In this document: one piece after another, positions 1 through 6,640 of the stretch
Layout: every line of letters begins with the position of its first letter
Numbering within the stretch: the stretch's first letter is position 1
Origin: Pseudomonadota bacterium
Lineage (GTDB): Bacteria > Pseudomonadota > Gammaproteobacteria > Burkholderiales > Gallionellaceae
Assembly: GCA_021847165.1 (NCBI GenBank)
Contig: JAJZUH010000055.1
Coordinates: 4,197 to 10,836 of the forward strand
Direction of reading: 5' to 3'
DNA: 6,640 nt
Translations under genes and position numbers: made by a program
The notes under the pieces: generated by a model
Database searches by the model: none
Told to the model about the DNA's origin: nothing
Seen by the model: only the letters and a program-made list of their open reading frames with translations

Positions 1-182
1 TTCGCGATGGCCGTTTCGACGCTGCCGAACTGGGTGTCATGGCTGCGTTGCAGATAGAGCAGATGGCCGCCATCGTCCACTACCGCAATGACGACTTTCC
101 ATTCGTTGGCGCGCGCTTCAGTTTCGGCGGCGGCTGCCACGCGTTTGGCATCTTCCAGCGTGAGGACAGGTTTGCCGGCCAT
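1..182 (-). CDS. GlcG/HbpS-like (DUF336) protein, N-terminal part only
   Basis: The first 60 residues are visible, beginning MAGKPVLTLEDAKRVAAAAE; the rest lies beyond the left edge. The pattern of an N-terminal helix (LTLEDAKRVAAAAETEA), then a strand ending VVDDGG (35-39), then HLLYLQR (40-46), and a serine followed by ETAIA (54-60), is that of the GlcG/HbpS family (DUF336). These are small proteins, some of which bind haem or are linked to glycolate or corrinoid metabolism; the role here is unknown. The ATG lies only 2 nt after the adk stop codon, so it is probably translated from the same mRNA. Its ribosome-binding site, GGGCAAG inside the adk end, is weak, which suggests coupling. No signal peptide is seen, so a cytoplasmic location is likely. 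The family call is fairly sure; a function is not. Confidence 0.75.
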   Translation of the reverse strand, partial: MAGKPVLTLEDAKRVAAAAETEARANEWKVVIAVVDDGGHLLYLQRSHDTQFGSVETAIA

Positions 183-184
183 GG

Positions 185-1625
<1,441 letters not shown>

Positions 1626-1629
<4 letters not shown>

Positions 1630-1811
1630 AGCGACTCGACCTCTTGCGCGCTCAGTTCGCGCGCCTCGTCTGCCAGCATCACCGGGATGTCGTCCTTGAT
1701 GGCGAAAGCCAGGCGGTCGGCCTTGCAGATCAGTTCCTGTTCGGCCTTGCGATAGATGAGCGGGGATTTGCACAGCGGGCAAACCAGGATGTCGAGAAGT
1801 TTGGCGTCCAT
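1626..1811 (-). CDS. ycaR: Trm112/YcaR-family small protein
   Basis: A 61-aa protein resembling E. coli YcaR along its whole length: [18 protein letters not shown] at 1-18, then [12 protein letters not shown] at 25-36 and [14 protein letters not shown] at 40-53. CPLC (11-14) supplies a CxxC pair and Cys29 is a third cysteine; a fourth is not visible, so metal binding is uncertain. Eukaryotic and archaeal Trm112 proteins activate methyltransferases; the role of the bacterial short form is not settled, and none is assigned here. The ATG overlaps the lpxK stop by one base (TAATG), and its own stop overlaps the kdsB start. A weak AAAGG lies about 12 nt before the ATG, so translation is probably coupled to lpxK. 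Its place between lpxK and kdsB is a known conserved arrangement. A longer in-frame reading into lpxK is rejected. Confidence 0.9.
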
Positions 1812-2794
1812 TACGGCGTGACCTTTTTTAGGATGAGTTGGGTGAGGGACGGATCGATCTGTGCATCCACTCGCAGCACCCAGCATCTTTCGGTGGCGAA
1901 GGTTGCGCATTTTACCGCATCTTTTTCGGTCATGAGTATCGCATCCGCATCGGCGAAGGCGATATCGCTGGCGGCATAGCGGTGATGGTCGGGAAAGGCA
2001 TGCGGCTGCACGTTCAACCCGAGCTGGTCGAGGTGGGCAAAGAACCGGCGCGGATGCCCGATGCCCGCGATGGCATGCAAGCGCTGCCCGGCGAATTCGC
2101 CGGGCGGAACGACGATCCCGGGGTTGAGCAGGTTGTAGAAGAGCGAGCCCTGCAGGCTCATGGAGAACCCCTCGCCACTTGTTTTCCCGCCATTGATCAC
2201 GATCGCATCGACCTGGCGCAAGCGCGATACCGGTTCGCGCAACGGACCGGCCGGCAGCAGCAGGCCGTTGCCGAACAGCCTTGCGCCATCGACGACGGCG
2301 ATCTCGACGTCCCGCCGCAGGCGATAGTGCTGCATGCCGTCATCGCTCAGCACGATGTCGCATTCGGGATGCGCCTGCAGCAAGGCCTGTGCCGCTGCCG
2401 GACGGTCACGGCCGATCCAGACCGGGCATAGCGCACGTTGTGCCATCAGCAGCGGTTCGTCGCCGACGTCGGCGGCATCGTCGGTACCGGAGACTTCGCG
2501 CGGTGCGTTGCGCCGTCTGGCGTTTCTGGTATAGCCGCGGCTGATGATGCCGGGATGCCAGCCGTTCTCGATCAGCTGCTGGGCCAGCCATAGCGTGAGC
2601 GGCGTCTTGCCGGTGCCTCCTACGCTGATGTTGCCGACGACGACGACGGGAACAGGCAGCCTGACCGAAGCGAGCATCCCGCTGCGGTACAGGAAGCGCC
2701 TCACGGCGGCCAGCGCGCGGAAAAGCAGGCTGACTGGAAACAGCACCAGGTGTAGCGGCGAGAGTCGATACCAGTGGTGTTGCAGCCGCTCCAT
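1811..2794 (-). CDS. lpxK: Tetraacyldisaccharide 4'-kinase (lipid A synthesis)
   Basis: A 327-aa kinase of the inner membrane's cytoplasmic face that adds the 4'-phosphate to the lipid A disaccharide precursor, giving lipid IVA, the acceptor for Kdo. A hydrophobic N-terminal helix ([20 protein letters not shown], 11-30) fits membrane association. The Walker A motif [11 protein letters not shown] is at 54-64, ISRGY at 84-88, GDEP at 111-114, the DDGMQHYRL signature at 151-159, PAGPLREP at 181-188 and MTEKDAVK at 288-295. Length is typical for LpxK. The ATG lies 9 nt after the exbD stop and has no clear Shine-Dalgarno site, so translational coupling is likely. Its stop shares one base with the next gene. 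With kdsB in the same operon, two steps that meet at Kdo2-lipid A are made together. Confidence 0.96.
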   Translation of the reverse strand: MERLQHHWYRLSPLHLVLFPVSLLFRALAAVRRFLYRSGMLASVRLPVPVVVVGNISVGGTGKTPLTLWLAQQLIENGWHPGIISRGYTRNARRRNAPREVSGTDDAADVGDEPLLMAQRALCPVWIGRDRPAAAQALLQAHPECDIVLSDDGMQHYRLRRDVEIAVVDGARLFGNGLLLPAGPLREPVSRLRQVDAIVINGGKTSGEGFSMSLQGSLFYNLLNPGIVVPPGEFAGQRLHAIAGIGHPRRFFAHLDQLGLNVQPHAFPDHHRYAASDIAFADADAILMTEKDAVKCATFATERCWVLRVDAQIDPSLTQLILKKVTP

Positions 2795-2803
2795 GCCGGG
2801 TGT

Positions 2804-3229
2804 CTATTTGTTGTTCTGGTTCTGGGTGGTGAAGGTGATGCGCCCGAAACCGGCGATGCGCGCGGCTTCCATGATGTTGATGACGGACTGGTGGGTCGCC
2901 TTGCCATCGGCATTGATGATGATGGTCGGATCGTTCTGGCTGCCCGCAGCCTTGCGCAAGGCTGCGCTAAAATCGGTTACGCCGTTGAAGGGGGTGCGCA
3001 CGCTGTTTACCGCATAATGTTCGGAGGCGTCGACGGCGACGTTGATCGGCTTGCCCGGCGGCGAAACGCCTTCATCTCCTGCGGCCTGGGGCAGATTGAT
3101 CTGCAGCTGGGCAAAGTTCGAATAGCTGGTGGTGACCATCAGGAAGATCAGGATCACCAGCAATACGTCGATCATCGGGATCAGGTTGATCTCCGGTTCT
3201 TCGCGAGTGATGCCGCGCCGAAAATTCAT
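2804..3229 (-). CDS. exbD: ExbD/TolR-family proton-motor subunit
   Basis: A 141-aa single-pass inner-membrane protein that works with ExbB to turn the proton gradient into motion of a periplasmic domain. The short cytoplasmic tail carries EEPEINLIPMIDVLLVILIF, and Asp21 at the head of the transmembrane segment (about 19-36) matches the essential proton-carrying Asp25 of E. coli ExbD. A periplasmic domain (about 40-135) follows, with PTIIINADGKATHQSVINIM at 101-120, typical of the family. The start is supported by AGGGGG 4 nt before the ATG, overlapping the exbB stop codon. It lies 9 nt after exbB and 9 nt before lpxK. No TonB or TolA gene is in view, so what it drives is unknown. It is called ExbD rather than TolR because of its context in an LPS operon, not a tol-pal cluster. 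Confidence 0.93.
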   Translation of the reverse strand: MNFRRGITREEPEINLIPMIDVLLVILIFLMVTTSYSNFAQLQINLPQAAGDEGVSPPGKPINVAVDASEHYAVNSVRTPFNGVTDFSAALRKAAGSQNDPTIIINADGKATHQSVINIMEAARIAGFGRITFTTQNQNNK

Positions 3230-3238
3230 AAGGCCCCC

Positions 3239-3844
3239 TTATTTCCGCTCGCCATGCACGATCTCGACCAGCTTGATCGCTTGCTGCTCCATCTCGATGG
3301 TCAGGCTGTCGACCTGGGCGCGGAAGTGGCGGTAGGCAATCATGCTGGGCACGGCCACGATCAGGCCGAATGCCGTGTTGTAAAGGGCAACCGAGATGCC
3401 ATGTGCCAGTTCGGTAGGCGCTGCGCCGCCCGCATTCTGCGAACCGAAGATCTCGATCATGCCGATCACCGTGCCGAACAGGCCAAGCAGGGGGCTGATC
3501 GAGGCGATGGTGCCCAGGGTGGTGAGGAAACGATCGAGCTGGTGGGTGGCGCTGCGGCCGGCCTCTTCGATCGATTCCTTCATGACCTCCGGCGTACTCT
3601 TGATGTTCCGCAATCCGGCGGCGAACACCATGCCCAGCGGCGAGCCTTCGCTCAGTTTGGTGAGCATCTGCTGGCTGACGCCGCGCTGTTTGAGTTCTTG
3701 CACCACTTCGTCCAGCAGGGCAGGAGGGACAATCTTTTTGCTGCGCAGGAAGATGGCTCGTTCGATGATGAGGGCGCCAGCGACCACGGAAGCGATGAGG
3801 AGTAAATAAATCGGCCAGCCAGCTGCTTCAATGAGTGTGAACAC
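3239..3844 (-). CDS. exbB: ExbB/TolQ/MotA-family proton channel subunit, GTG start
   Basis: A 201-aa inner-membrane protein forming the stator-like channel around ExbD. Three membrane segments are seen: about 8-30 (GWPIYLLLIASVVAGALIIE), 107-133 (with SPLLGLFGTVIGMIE at 117-131) and 148-171 (with NTAFGLIVAVPSMIAY at 156-171). A cytoplasmic domain of about 75 residues lies between the first two, as usual. Thr125 and Thr157 match the channel threonines Thr148 and Thr181 of E. coli ExbB, but the Glu176 position is Val152 (GISVAL). The GTG start has GGAGA 6 nt upstream and gives the normal short N-terminus. An in-frame upstream ATG at 3913 would add 23 polar residues with no good ribosome site and is rejected. 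It is the first gene of the operon, so expression is set by the divergent region upstream. Confidence 0.93.
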   Translation of the reverse strand: MFTLIEAAGWPIYLLLIASVVAGALIIERAIFLRSKKIVPPALLDEVVQELKQRGVSQQMLTKLSEGSPLGMVFAAGLRNIKSTPEVMKESIEEAGRSATHQLDRFLTTLGTIASISPLLGLFGTVIGMIEIFGSQNAGGAAPTELAHGISVALYNTAFGLIVAVPSMIAYRHFRAQVDSLTIEMEQQAIKLVEIVHGERK

Positions 3845-3850
3845 GCAACG

Positions 3851-3855
3851 TCTCC
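3851..3855 (-). promoter_or_regulatory. Shine-Dalgarno that decides the exbB GTG start
   Basis: GGAGA on the minus strand with a 6-nt spacer (CGTTGC) before GTG. This fixes the start at 3844 rather than the in-frame ATG at 3913. The product then begins with the short N-terminus usual for ExbB. Confidence 0.75.
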
Positions 3856-3884
3856 AGGAAATTATGCTTAAATTCGAAGGCGGC

Positions 3885-3913
3885 ACTGTATCTTGTAGGG
3901 CATGTTTGAGCAA
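3885..3913 (-). promoter_or_regulatory. Candidate sigma-70 promoter of the exbB-exbD-lpxK-ycaR-kdsB-adk operon
   Basis: On the minus strand, TTGCTC (3913-3908) is followed by a 17-nt spacer and TACAGT (3890-3885). They match TTGACA in 3 of 6 and TATAAT in 4 of 6 positions. The spacing is ideal and the distance to the exbB start leaves room for a leader of about 35 nt. The match is modest; it is offered as the best candidate in a region where a promoter must exist, not as a firm call. Confidence 0.3.
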
Positions 3914-3966
3914 GGTGGGCGGGGGAGCTGCGCGCTAACTGATCGCTGCGTAAACGATTTGTTTTC

Positions 3967-3975
3967 TTATGCACA
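3967..3975 (+). promoter_or_regulatory. DnaA box TTATGCACA (consensus TTATNCACA)
   Basis: Matches the relaxed DnaA-box consensus exactly, on the plus strand. It overlaps the left arm of the inverted repeat and lies 5 nt from the perfect box on the opposite strand. DnaA binding is inferred from the match and the clustering only. Confidence 0.55.
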
Positions 3976-3999
3976 AAATCTGTGGATAACTTTGTGCAT
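3969..3999. repeat. Perfect 9-bp inverted repeat with 13-nt spacer
   Basis: ATGCACAAA (3969-3977) and TTTGTGCAT (3991-3999) are exact reverse complements, separated by 13 nt. With a G-T wobble the arms extend to 11 positions (3967-4001). The spacer contains a perfect DnaA box, and each arm is part of a DnaA-box-like word. In RNA it could fold into a hairpin, but no T-run follows, so it is not an intrinsic terminator. It may be an operator or a protein-assembly site; the binding protein is not certain. Confidence 0.85.
3981..3989 (-). promoter_or_regulatory. Perfect DnaA box TTATCCACA
   Basis: Reads TGTGGATAA on the plus strand, the exact complement of the strongest DnaA box, TTATCCACA. It lies within the inverted-repeat spacer, in the divergent promoter region. 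A chance match on either strand is expected about once in 130 kb of random sequence, so it is notable, the more so beside a second box. Confidence 0.65.
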
Positions 4000-4001
4000 G
4001 A
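3993..4001 (-). promoter_or_regulatory. DnaA-box-like word, one mismatch
   Basis: TGTGCATGA on the plus strand, TCATGCACA on the minus strand, differs from TTATNCACA at one position. It overlaps the right arm of the inverted repeat and has the same orientation as the perfect box, 3 nt away. On its own it would carry little weight; it counts only as the third member of the cluster. Confidence 0.35.
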
Positions 4002-4201
4002 ATATCGGGAATGGTTGTCGGAACCCAAGTGCTGTCGCGCTTTCCGGCCGAGCGCTCAAAAAATGTACGGTATTAAAATCAAATAAAAACAATGGCTTGA
4101 TGTAAGTTGTCATCTGCGCGAAATGTCATTCCCATGGAAAGCGGCGAATTTGCTGGGGTTGTGGATTGAAACGAATTGTCAATATGCCATTTGGCCTAGT
4201 T

Positions 4202-4218
4202 GCGAAAAAATTTTTCGC
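4202..4218. repeat. 17-bp palindrome upstream of xseA
   Basis: GCGAAAAA and TTTTTCGC flank a single central A, a perfect dyad ending 29 nt before the xseA ATG. As RNA it would have almost no loop and few GC pairs, so it is more likely a DNA feature: a dimeric repressor site or an intrinsically bent A-tract. A TTG at 4200 that opens the xseA frame overlaps it, but the downstream ATG is the better start. Confidence 0.6.
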
Positions 4219-4247
4219 CTTGGGCCAATGCGGGATCGGGAGCCTGG

Positions 4248-5582
4248 ATGGATAAAAACCATGTGTTGAGTGTGCGCGAATTGAATCTCGCGGCAAAACA
4301 ATTGATTGAAAGCGGCATCCCGTTATTGTGGGTGCGCGGCGAGGTATCCAATTTCGTCAGTGCTGCTTCCGGGCACTGGTATTTTTCGCTGAAGGACGAG
4401 GCTGCCCAGGTTCGATGCGTGATGTTCCGCCACAAGAGCCAGTACCTGGATTTCAAACCTGCCAACGGCATGCAGGTAGAGGTACTGGCGCTGGCCACGC
4501 TCTATGAGGCGCGGGGCGATTTCCAGCTGACGCTGGAAAAGATGCGTCCGGCAGGACTGGGGACCCTGTATGAGGCGTTCGAGCGCCTTAAATCCAGGCT
4601 TGAGGATGAAGGATTGTTCGATGCCGACCGCAAGCGCGTTCTGCCGTTGCTGCCCAAACAGGTCGGCATCGTCACGTCGCCGCAAGCGGCTGCACTGCGC
4701 GACGTGCTGCGTACGCTGGCGAACAGGATGCCTGGCGTGCCGGTCGTGTTGTATCCGACGCCGGTACAGGGCGAGGGCGCTGCGCAAAAAATCGCGCAAG
4801 CGATCAAGACGGCGAACCAGCGTGCCGAATGCGATGTATTGATCGTTTGCCGCGGCGGCGGCAGCATCGAAGACCTGTGGGCGTTCAACGAAGAGGTCGT
4901 GGCGCGGGCCATCGCGGCCAGCCACATCCCGGTGGTGTGCGGGGTGGGGCACGAGACCGACTTTACCATCGCCGACTTCGTGGCCGACTTGCGTGCCGCC
5001 ACGCCGACGGCAGCGGCACAGGCCGCGGTGCCGGATCGGCGCGAGTTGCTGCAGCACCTGGCGCAGCAGCGCCGGCATCTGGCGCGTGCGGCCATGCGCC
5101 AGTTCGAGCAACGCATGCAACAGGCGGATTTCCTGCAACGGCGGCTGGTGCACCCGGCGCAACGTATCCGGCAGCAGGGAGAGCGTCTGGACGGATTGCA
5201 GCAGCGCGCGCGGCTCGCCCAAACTTATGCCATGCAGCGCCAACAGGGTCGCTGGAAGGCGTTGTGGCAGCGGTTACGGACGTTGCGCCCGGATACGATC
5301 CGTGCGCACGAGCAGCACGCCAGCCAGGCCCGGCGGCTGAGTTCGGCCATGCGCAACGCGCTGGAGCGCCACGACGCGCGGCTGATCGCATTGCAGCAGC
5401 ACTTGCAGTTTCTCGATCCGCAACAGGTGCTGGCACGCGGTTACAGCCTGGTGCGCGATGCGCGAGGCGCCATCGTGGCGAGCAGCGAACAGCTGGACCT
5501 GGGCGAACAGCTGGACATCACGTTCGCGCAAGGCGGGGCGCGTGTCGTGGTGCAGGAAAAGCGTGGGCGCCAAACGGATTAG
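4248..5582 (+). CDS. xseA: Exodeoxyribonuclease VII large subunit
   Basis: A 444-aa cytoplasmic protein; with several copies of the small subunit XseB it degrades single-stranded DNA from both ends and acts in repair. An N-terminal OB-fold (about 5-100) contains VRGEVSNF (29-36), ASGHWYFSLKD (40-50) and QVRCVMFR (54-61). The catalytic domain (about 120-260) has CRGGGSIEDLWAFN (201-214) and GVGHETDFTIADFVADLRA (232-250). A long Gln/Arg-rich coiled coil (about 260-390) follows, and then LARGYSLV (395-402) in the C-terminal part. Length is near E. coli XseA (456). The ATG is chosen because GGGAG lies 5 nt upstream and the first conserved motif LSVRELN falls at residues 7-13; a TTG at 4200 would add 16 unlikely residues. 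It is divergent from the exbB operon. xseB is not in the window. Confidence 0.97.
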   Translation: MDKNHVLSVRELNLAAKQLIESGIPLLWVRGEVSNFVSAASGHWYFSLKDEAAQVRCVMFRHKSQYLDFKPANGMQVEVLALATLYEARGDFQLTLEKMRPAGLGTLYEAFERLKSRLEDEGLFDADRKRVLPLLPKQVGIVTSPQAAALRDVLRTLANRMPGVPVVLYPTPVQGEGAAQKIAQAIKTANQRAECDVLIVCRGGGSIEDLWAFNEEVVARAIAASHIPVVCGVGHETDFTIADFVADLRAATPTAAAQAAVPDRRELLQHLAQQRRHLARAAMRQFEQRMQQADFLQRRLVHPAQRIRQQGERLDGLQQRARLAQTYAMQRQQGRWKALWQRLRTLRPDTIRAHEQHASQARRLSSAMRNALERHDARLIALQQHLQFLDPQQVLARGYSLVRDARGAIVASSEQLDLGEQLDITFAQGGARVVVQEKRGRQTD

Positions 5583-5584
5583 GT

Positions 5585-5590
5585 TAAAAT
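5585..5590 (+). promoter_or_regulatory. Possible -10 element for the glycosyltransferase gene
   Basis: TAAAAT (5 of 6 against TATAAT) lies just after the xseA stop, 35 nt before the next ATG. No -35 hexamer is recognisable at the usual distance, which falls within the xseA end. The 43-nt gap leaves open both a separate promoter and read-through from xseA. Confidence 0.3.
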
Positions 5591-5625
5591 CCGCGCTTGT
5601 TTTCCAGTCCACGGATAGTTTCCTT

Positions 5626-6640
5626 ATGACGAATGACATTTCCCGACGCGGACTCTGGCTGTTGCTGCTGGCGGTCGCGATCATCTGGTTCGGCAACCTC
5701 GAATATCGCAAGCTCATCCGGCCGGATGAGGGCCGTTATGCCGAGATCCCGCGTGAGATGGTGGTGAGCGGCGACTGGACGACGCCGCGCCTGAACGAGC
5801 TGAAGTATTTTGAGAAGCCGCCGCTGCAATATTGGGCCACTGCCGTGGCCTATGAGGTGTTCGGCGAGCATCAATGGACCTCGCGTATCTGGGCGGCGCT
5901 GACCGGTTTCGCCGGCATCCTGCTGGCATGGTTCGCCGGTACGCGCCTGTTCGGGCGGCAAGCCGGGATTTATGCGGCCCTGTTGTTGGGCAGCAGCATG
6001 CTGTACGCGATGATGGCGCATATCAACACGCTGGACATGGGGGTGACCTTCTTCATCACGCTCGGCCTCTTTGCACTGCTGCTCGCACAAAACGAAGAGC
6101 GAGTCGCGGTGCGGCGCAACTGGATGCTGCTGGCCTGGTCCGGGCTGGCCTTGGCCGTATTGAGCAAGGGGCTGATGGGGCTGATCCTGCCGGGGGCCGC
6201 GCTGTTCCTGTATTCGGTGTTCAACCGGGATGTCGCCGTGTGGAAACGCATGCACTGGTTCAGCGGCCTGCTGTTGTTTTCGTTGATCGCGGTTCCCTGG
6301 TTCGTGCTGGTGATCAAGGCCAATCCGGAATTCTTCCAGCGCTTCTTCATCTACGAACACTTCGAGCGTTTCACCACCAAGGTGCACGGACGCTTTCAGC
6401 CCTGGTATTACTTCGTGCCCATCCTGTTGCTGGGCATGATGCCGTGGACGGCGCCGATGTTCGACACCCTGCTGCGCACCTGGCGCGGGAGTATGCAAAA
6501 GGCCGGAACATTCAGTCCGGAGCGGTTCCTGCTGGTGTGGGTGGTGTTCGTCTATCTCTTCTTCTCGGTTTCCGATTCCAAGTTGCCGTCATATCTGCTG
6601 CCGATGTTCCCGGCGTTGGCGCTGCTGATGGGCAAGCAGC
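5626..6640 (+). CDS. ArnT/PMT-like lipid-carrier-dependent glycosyltransferase, C-terminus cut off by the window
   Basis: 338 residues are visible and the frame is still open at the right edge. It is a multi-pass inner-membrane protein of the GT-C fold, with hydrophobic segments at about 9-24, 89-104, 113-131, 138-154, 167-199, 211-231, 262-280 and 301-315. PDEGRYAEIPREM at 33-45, FEKPPLQYW at 62-70 and NTLDMG at 134-139 carry Asp34, Lys64 and Asp137, whose spacing equals that of the key residues Asp55, Lys85 and Asp158 I recall for Cupriavidus ArnT. YEHFERF (243-249) and SKLPSYLLP (318-326) also fit. Such enzymes move a sugar from undecaprenyl phosphate to lipid A or another periplasmic acceptor; the sugar and acceptor here cannot be told. 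The ribosome site is weak (GGATAG, 7 nt before ATG). Confidence 0.88.
   Translation, partial: MTNDISRRGLWLLLLAVAIIWFGNLEYRKLIRPDEGRYAEIPREMVVSGDWTTPRLNELKYFEKPPLQYWATAVAYEVFGEHQWTSRIWAALTGFAGILLAWFAGTRLFGRQAGIYAALLLGSSMLYAMMAHINTLDMGVTFFITLGLFALLLAQNEERVAVRRNWMLLAWSGLALAVLSKGLMGLILPGAALFLYSVFNRDVAVWKRMHWFSGLLLFSLIAVPWFVLVIKANPEFFQRFFIYEHFERFTTKVHGRFQPWYYFVPILLLGMMPWTAPMFDTLLRTWRGSMQKAGTFSPERFLLVWVVFVYLFFSVSDSKLPSYLLPMFPALALLMGKQ

Larger units (their letters stand above)
3845..4247. other. Divergent intergenic region between exbB and xseA
   Basis: 403 nt with no credible gene. It must hold promoters for both directions. From left to right it contains the candidate operon promoter, the DnaA-box cluster inside an inverted repeat (3967-4001), an A+T-rich stretch at about 4056-4094, two copies of TGTCAT 16 nt apart (4108 and 4124), and a 17-bp palindrome at 4202-4218. 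I found no convincing -35/-10 pair for xseA: several -35-like words (for example TTGTCA at 4176) lack a -10 at the right distance. No terminator hairpin with a following T-run is seen on either strand. Two short open frames here are considered noise. Confidence 0.8.

Noticed and set aside
2774..3805. 343-residue open frame on the plus strand across exbD and exbB
   Set aside because: It is rich in His, Asp and Gln as expected from the complement of membrane-protein codons, and lies opposite two secure genes.
3828..4028. 66-residue open frame on the minus strand upstream of exbB
   Set aside because: It overlaps the exbB start in another frame, covers the candidate promoter and resembles no protein I know.
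4037..4055. Small hairpin GCGCT-N9-AGCGC considered as a terminator
   Set aside because: The stem has only 5 bp and is followed on the plus strand by A's, not T's; on the minus strand the T-run precedes it.
3967..4094. Calling the region the chromosomal origin
   Set aside because: No dnaA, dnaN, gidA or parAB nearby and only two consensus boxes; the evidence supports a DnaA-binding site at most.
3902..4105. 67-residue open frame in the intergenic region
   Set aside because: No proper ribosome site, no recognisable pattern, and it runs through the DnaA-box cluster and the inverted repeat.
4160..4168. TGTGGATTG as a further DnaA box
   Set aside because: Two mismatches to TTATCCACA on the other strand and 160 nt from the cluster; too weak to call.
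4323..5243. 306-residue open frame on the minus strand opposite xseA
   Set aside because: Antisense to the conserved XseA catalytic domain, with no motif of its own.
5584..6498. 304-residue open frame on the minus strand opposite the glycosyltransferase
   Set aside because: A Gln/His/Arg-rich composition typical of the antisense of hydrophobic coding DNA; no domain and no promoter.

Overview
The window looks like chromosomal DNA from a GC-rich Gram-negative proteobacterium, most likely a betaproteobacterium. This rests on lipopolysaccharide (LPS) genes, protein motifs and gene order; a more exact placement, such as near Gallionellaceae, would be a guess. There is no sign of a mobile element, CRISPR array, tRNA or rRNA.

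Left half (1-3844, minus strand): seven tightly packed genes read right to left: exbB, exbD, lpxK, a Trm112/YcaR-family gene, kdsB, adk and the start of a GlcG/HbpS-like (DUF336) gene that runs off the left edge. Gaps are 20 nt or less. lpxK and ycaR share one base (TAATG), and ycaR and kdsB overlap by three bases in a TTGA, with a TTG start for kdsB. This is probably one operon. LpxK phosphorylates lipid A, KdsB activates Kdo for the LPS inner core, and Adk balances adenine nucleotides. ExbB and ExbD form a proton-driven inner-membrane motor whose partner is not visible here.

Centre (3845-4247): a 403-nt divergent intergenic region. It holds the best non-coding signal in the window: a perfect 9-bp inverted repeat (3969-3977 and 3991-3999) around a perfect DnaA box (3981-3989), with a second consensus DnaA box (3967-3975) and a one-mismatch box (3993-4001) lying on the arms. 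A 17-bp palindrome (4202-4218) sits just upstream of xseA.

Right half (4248-6640, plus strand): xseA, the large subunit of exonuclease VII, complete; then after 43 nt an ArnT/PMT-like membrane glycosyltransferase cut off by the right edge.

Most genes are familiar housekeeping or envelope functions. No wholly new system is evident. The points worth following up are the DnaA-box cluster, the ExbB paralogue whose usual TM3 glutamate is valine, and the motor genes placed at the head of an LPS operon.
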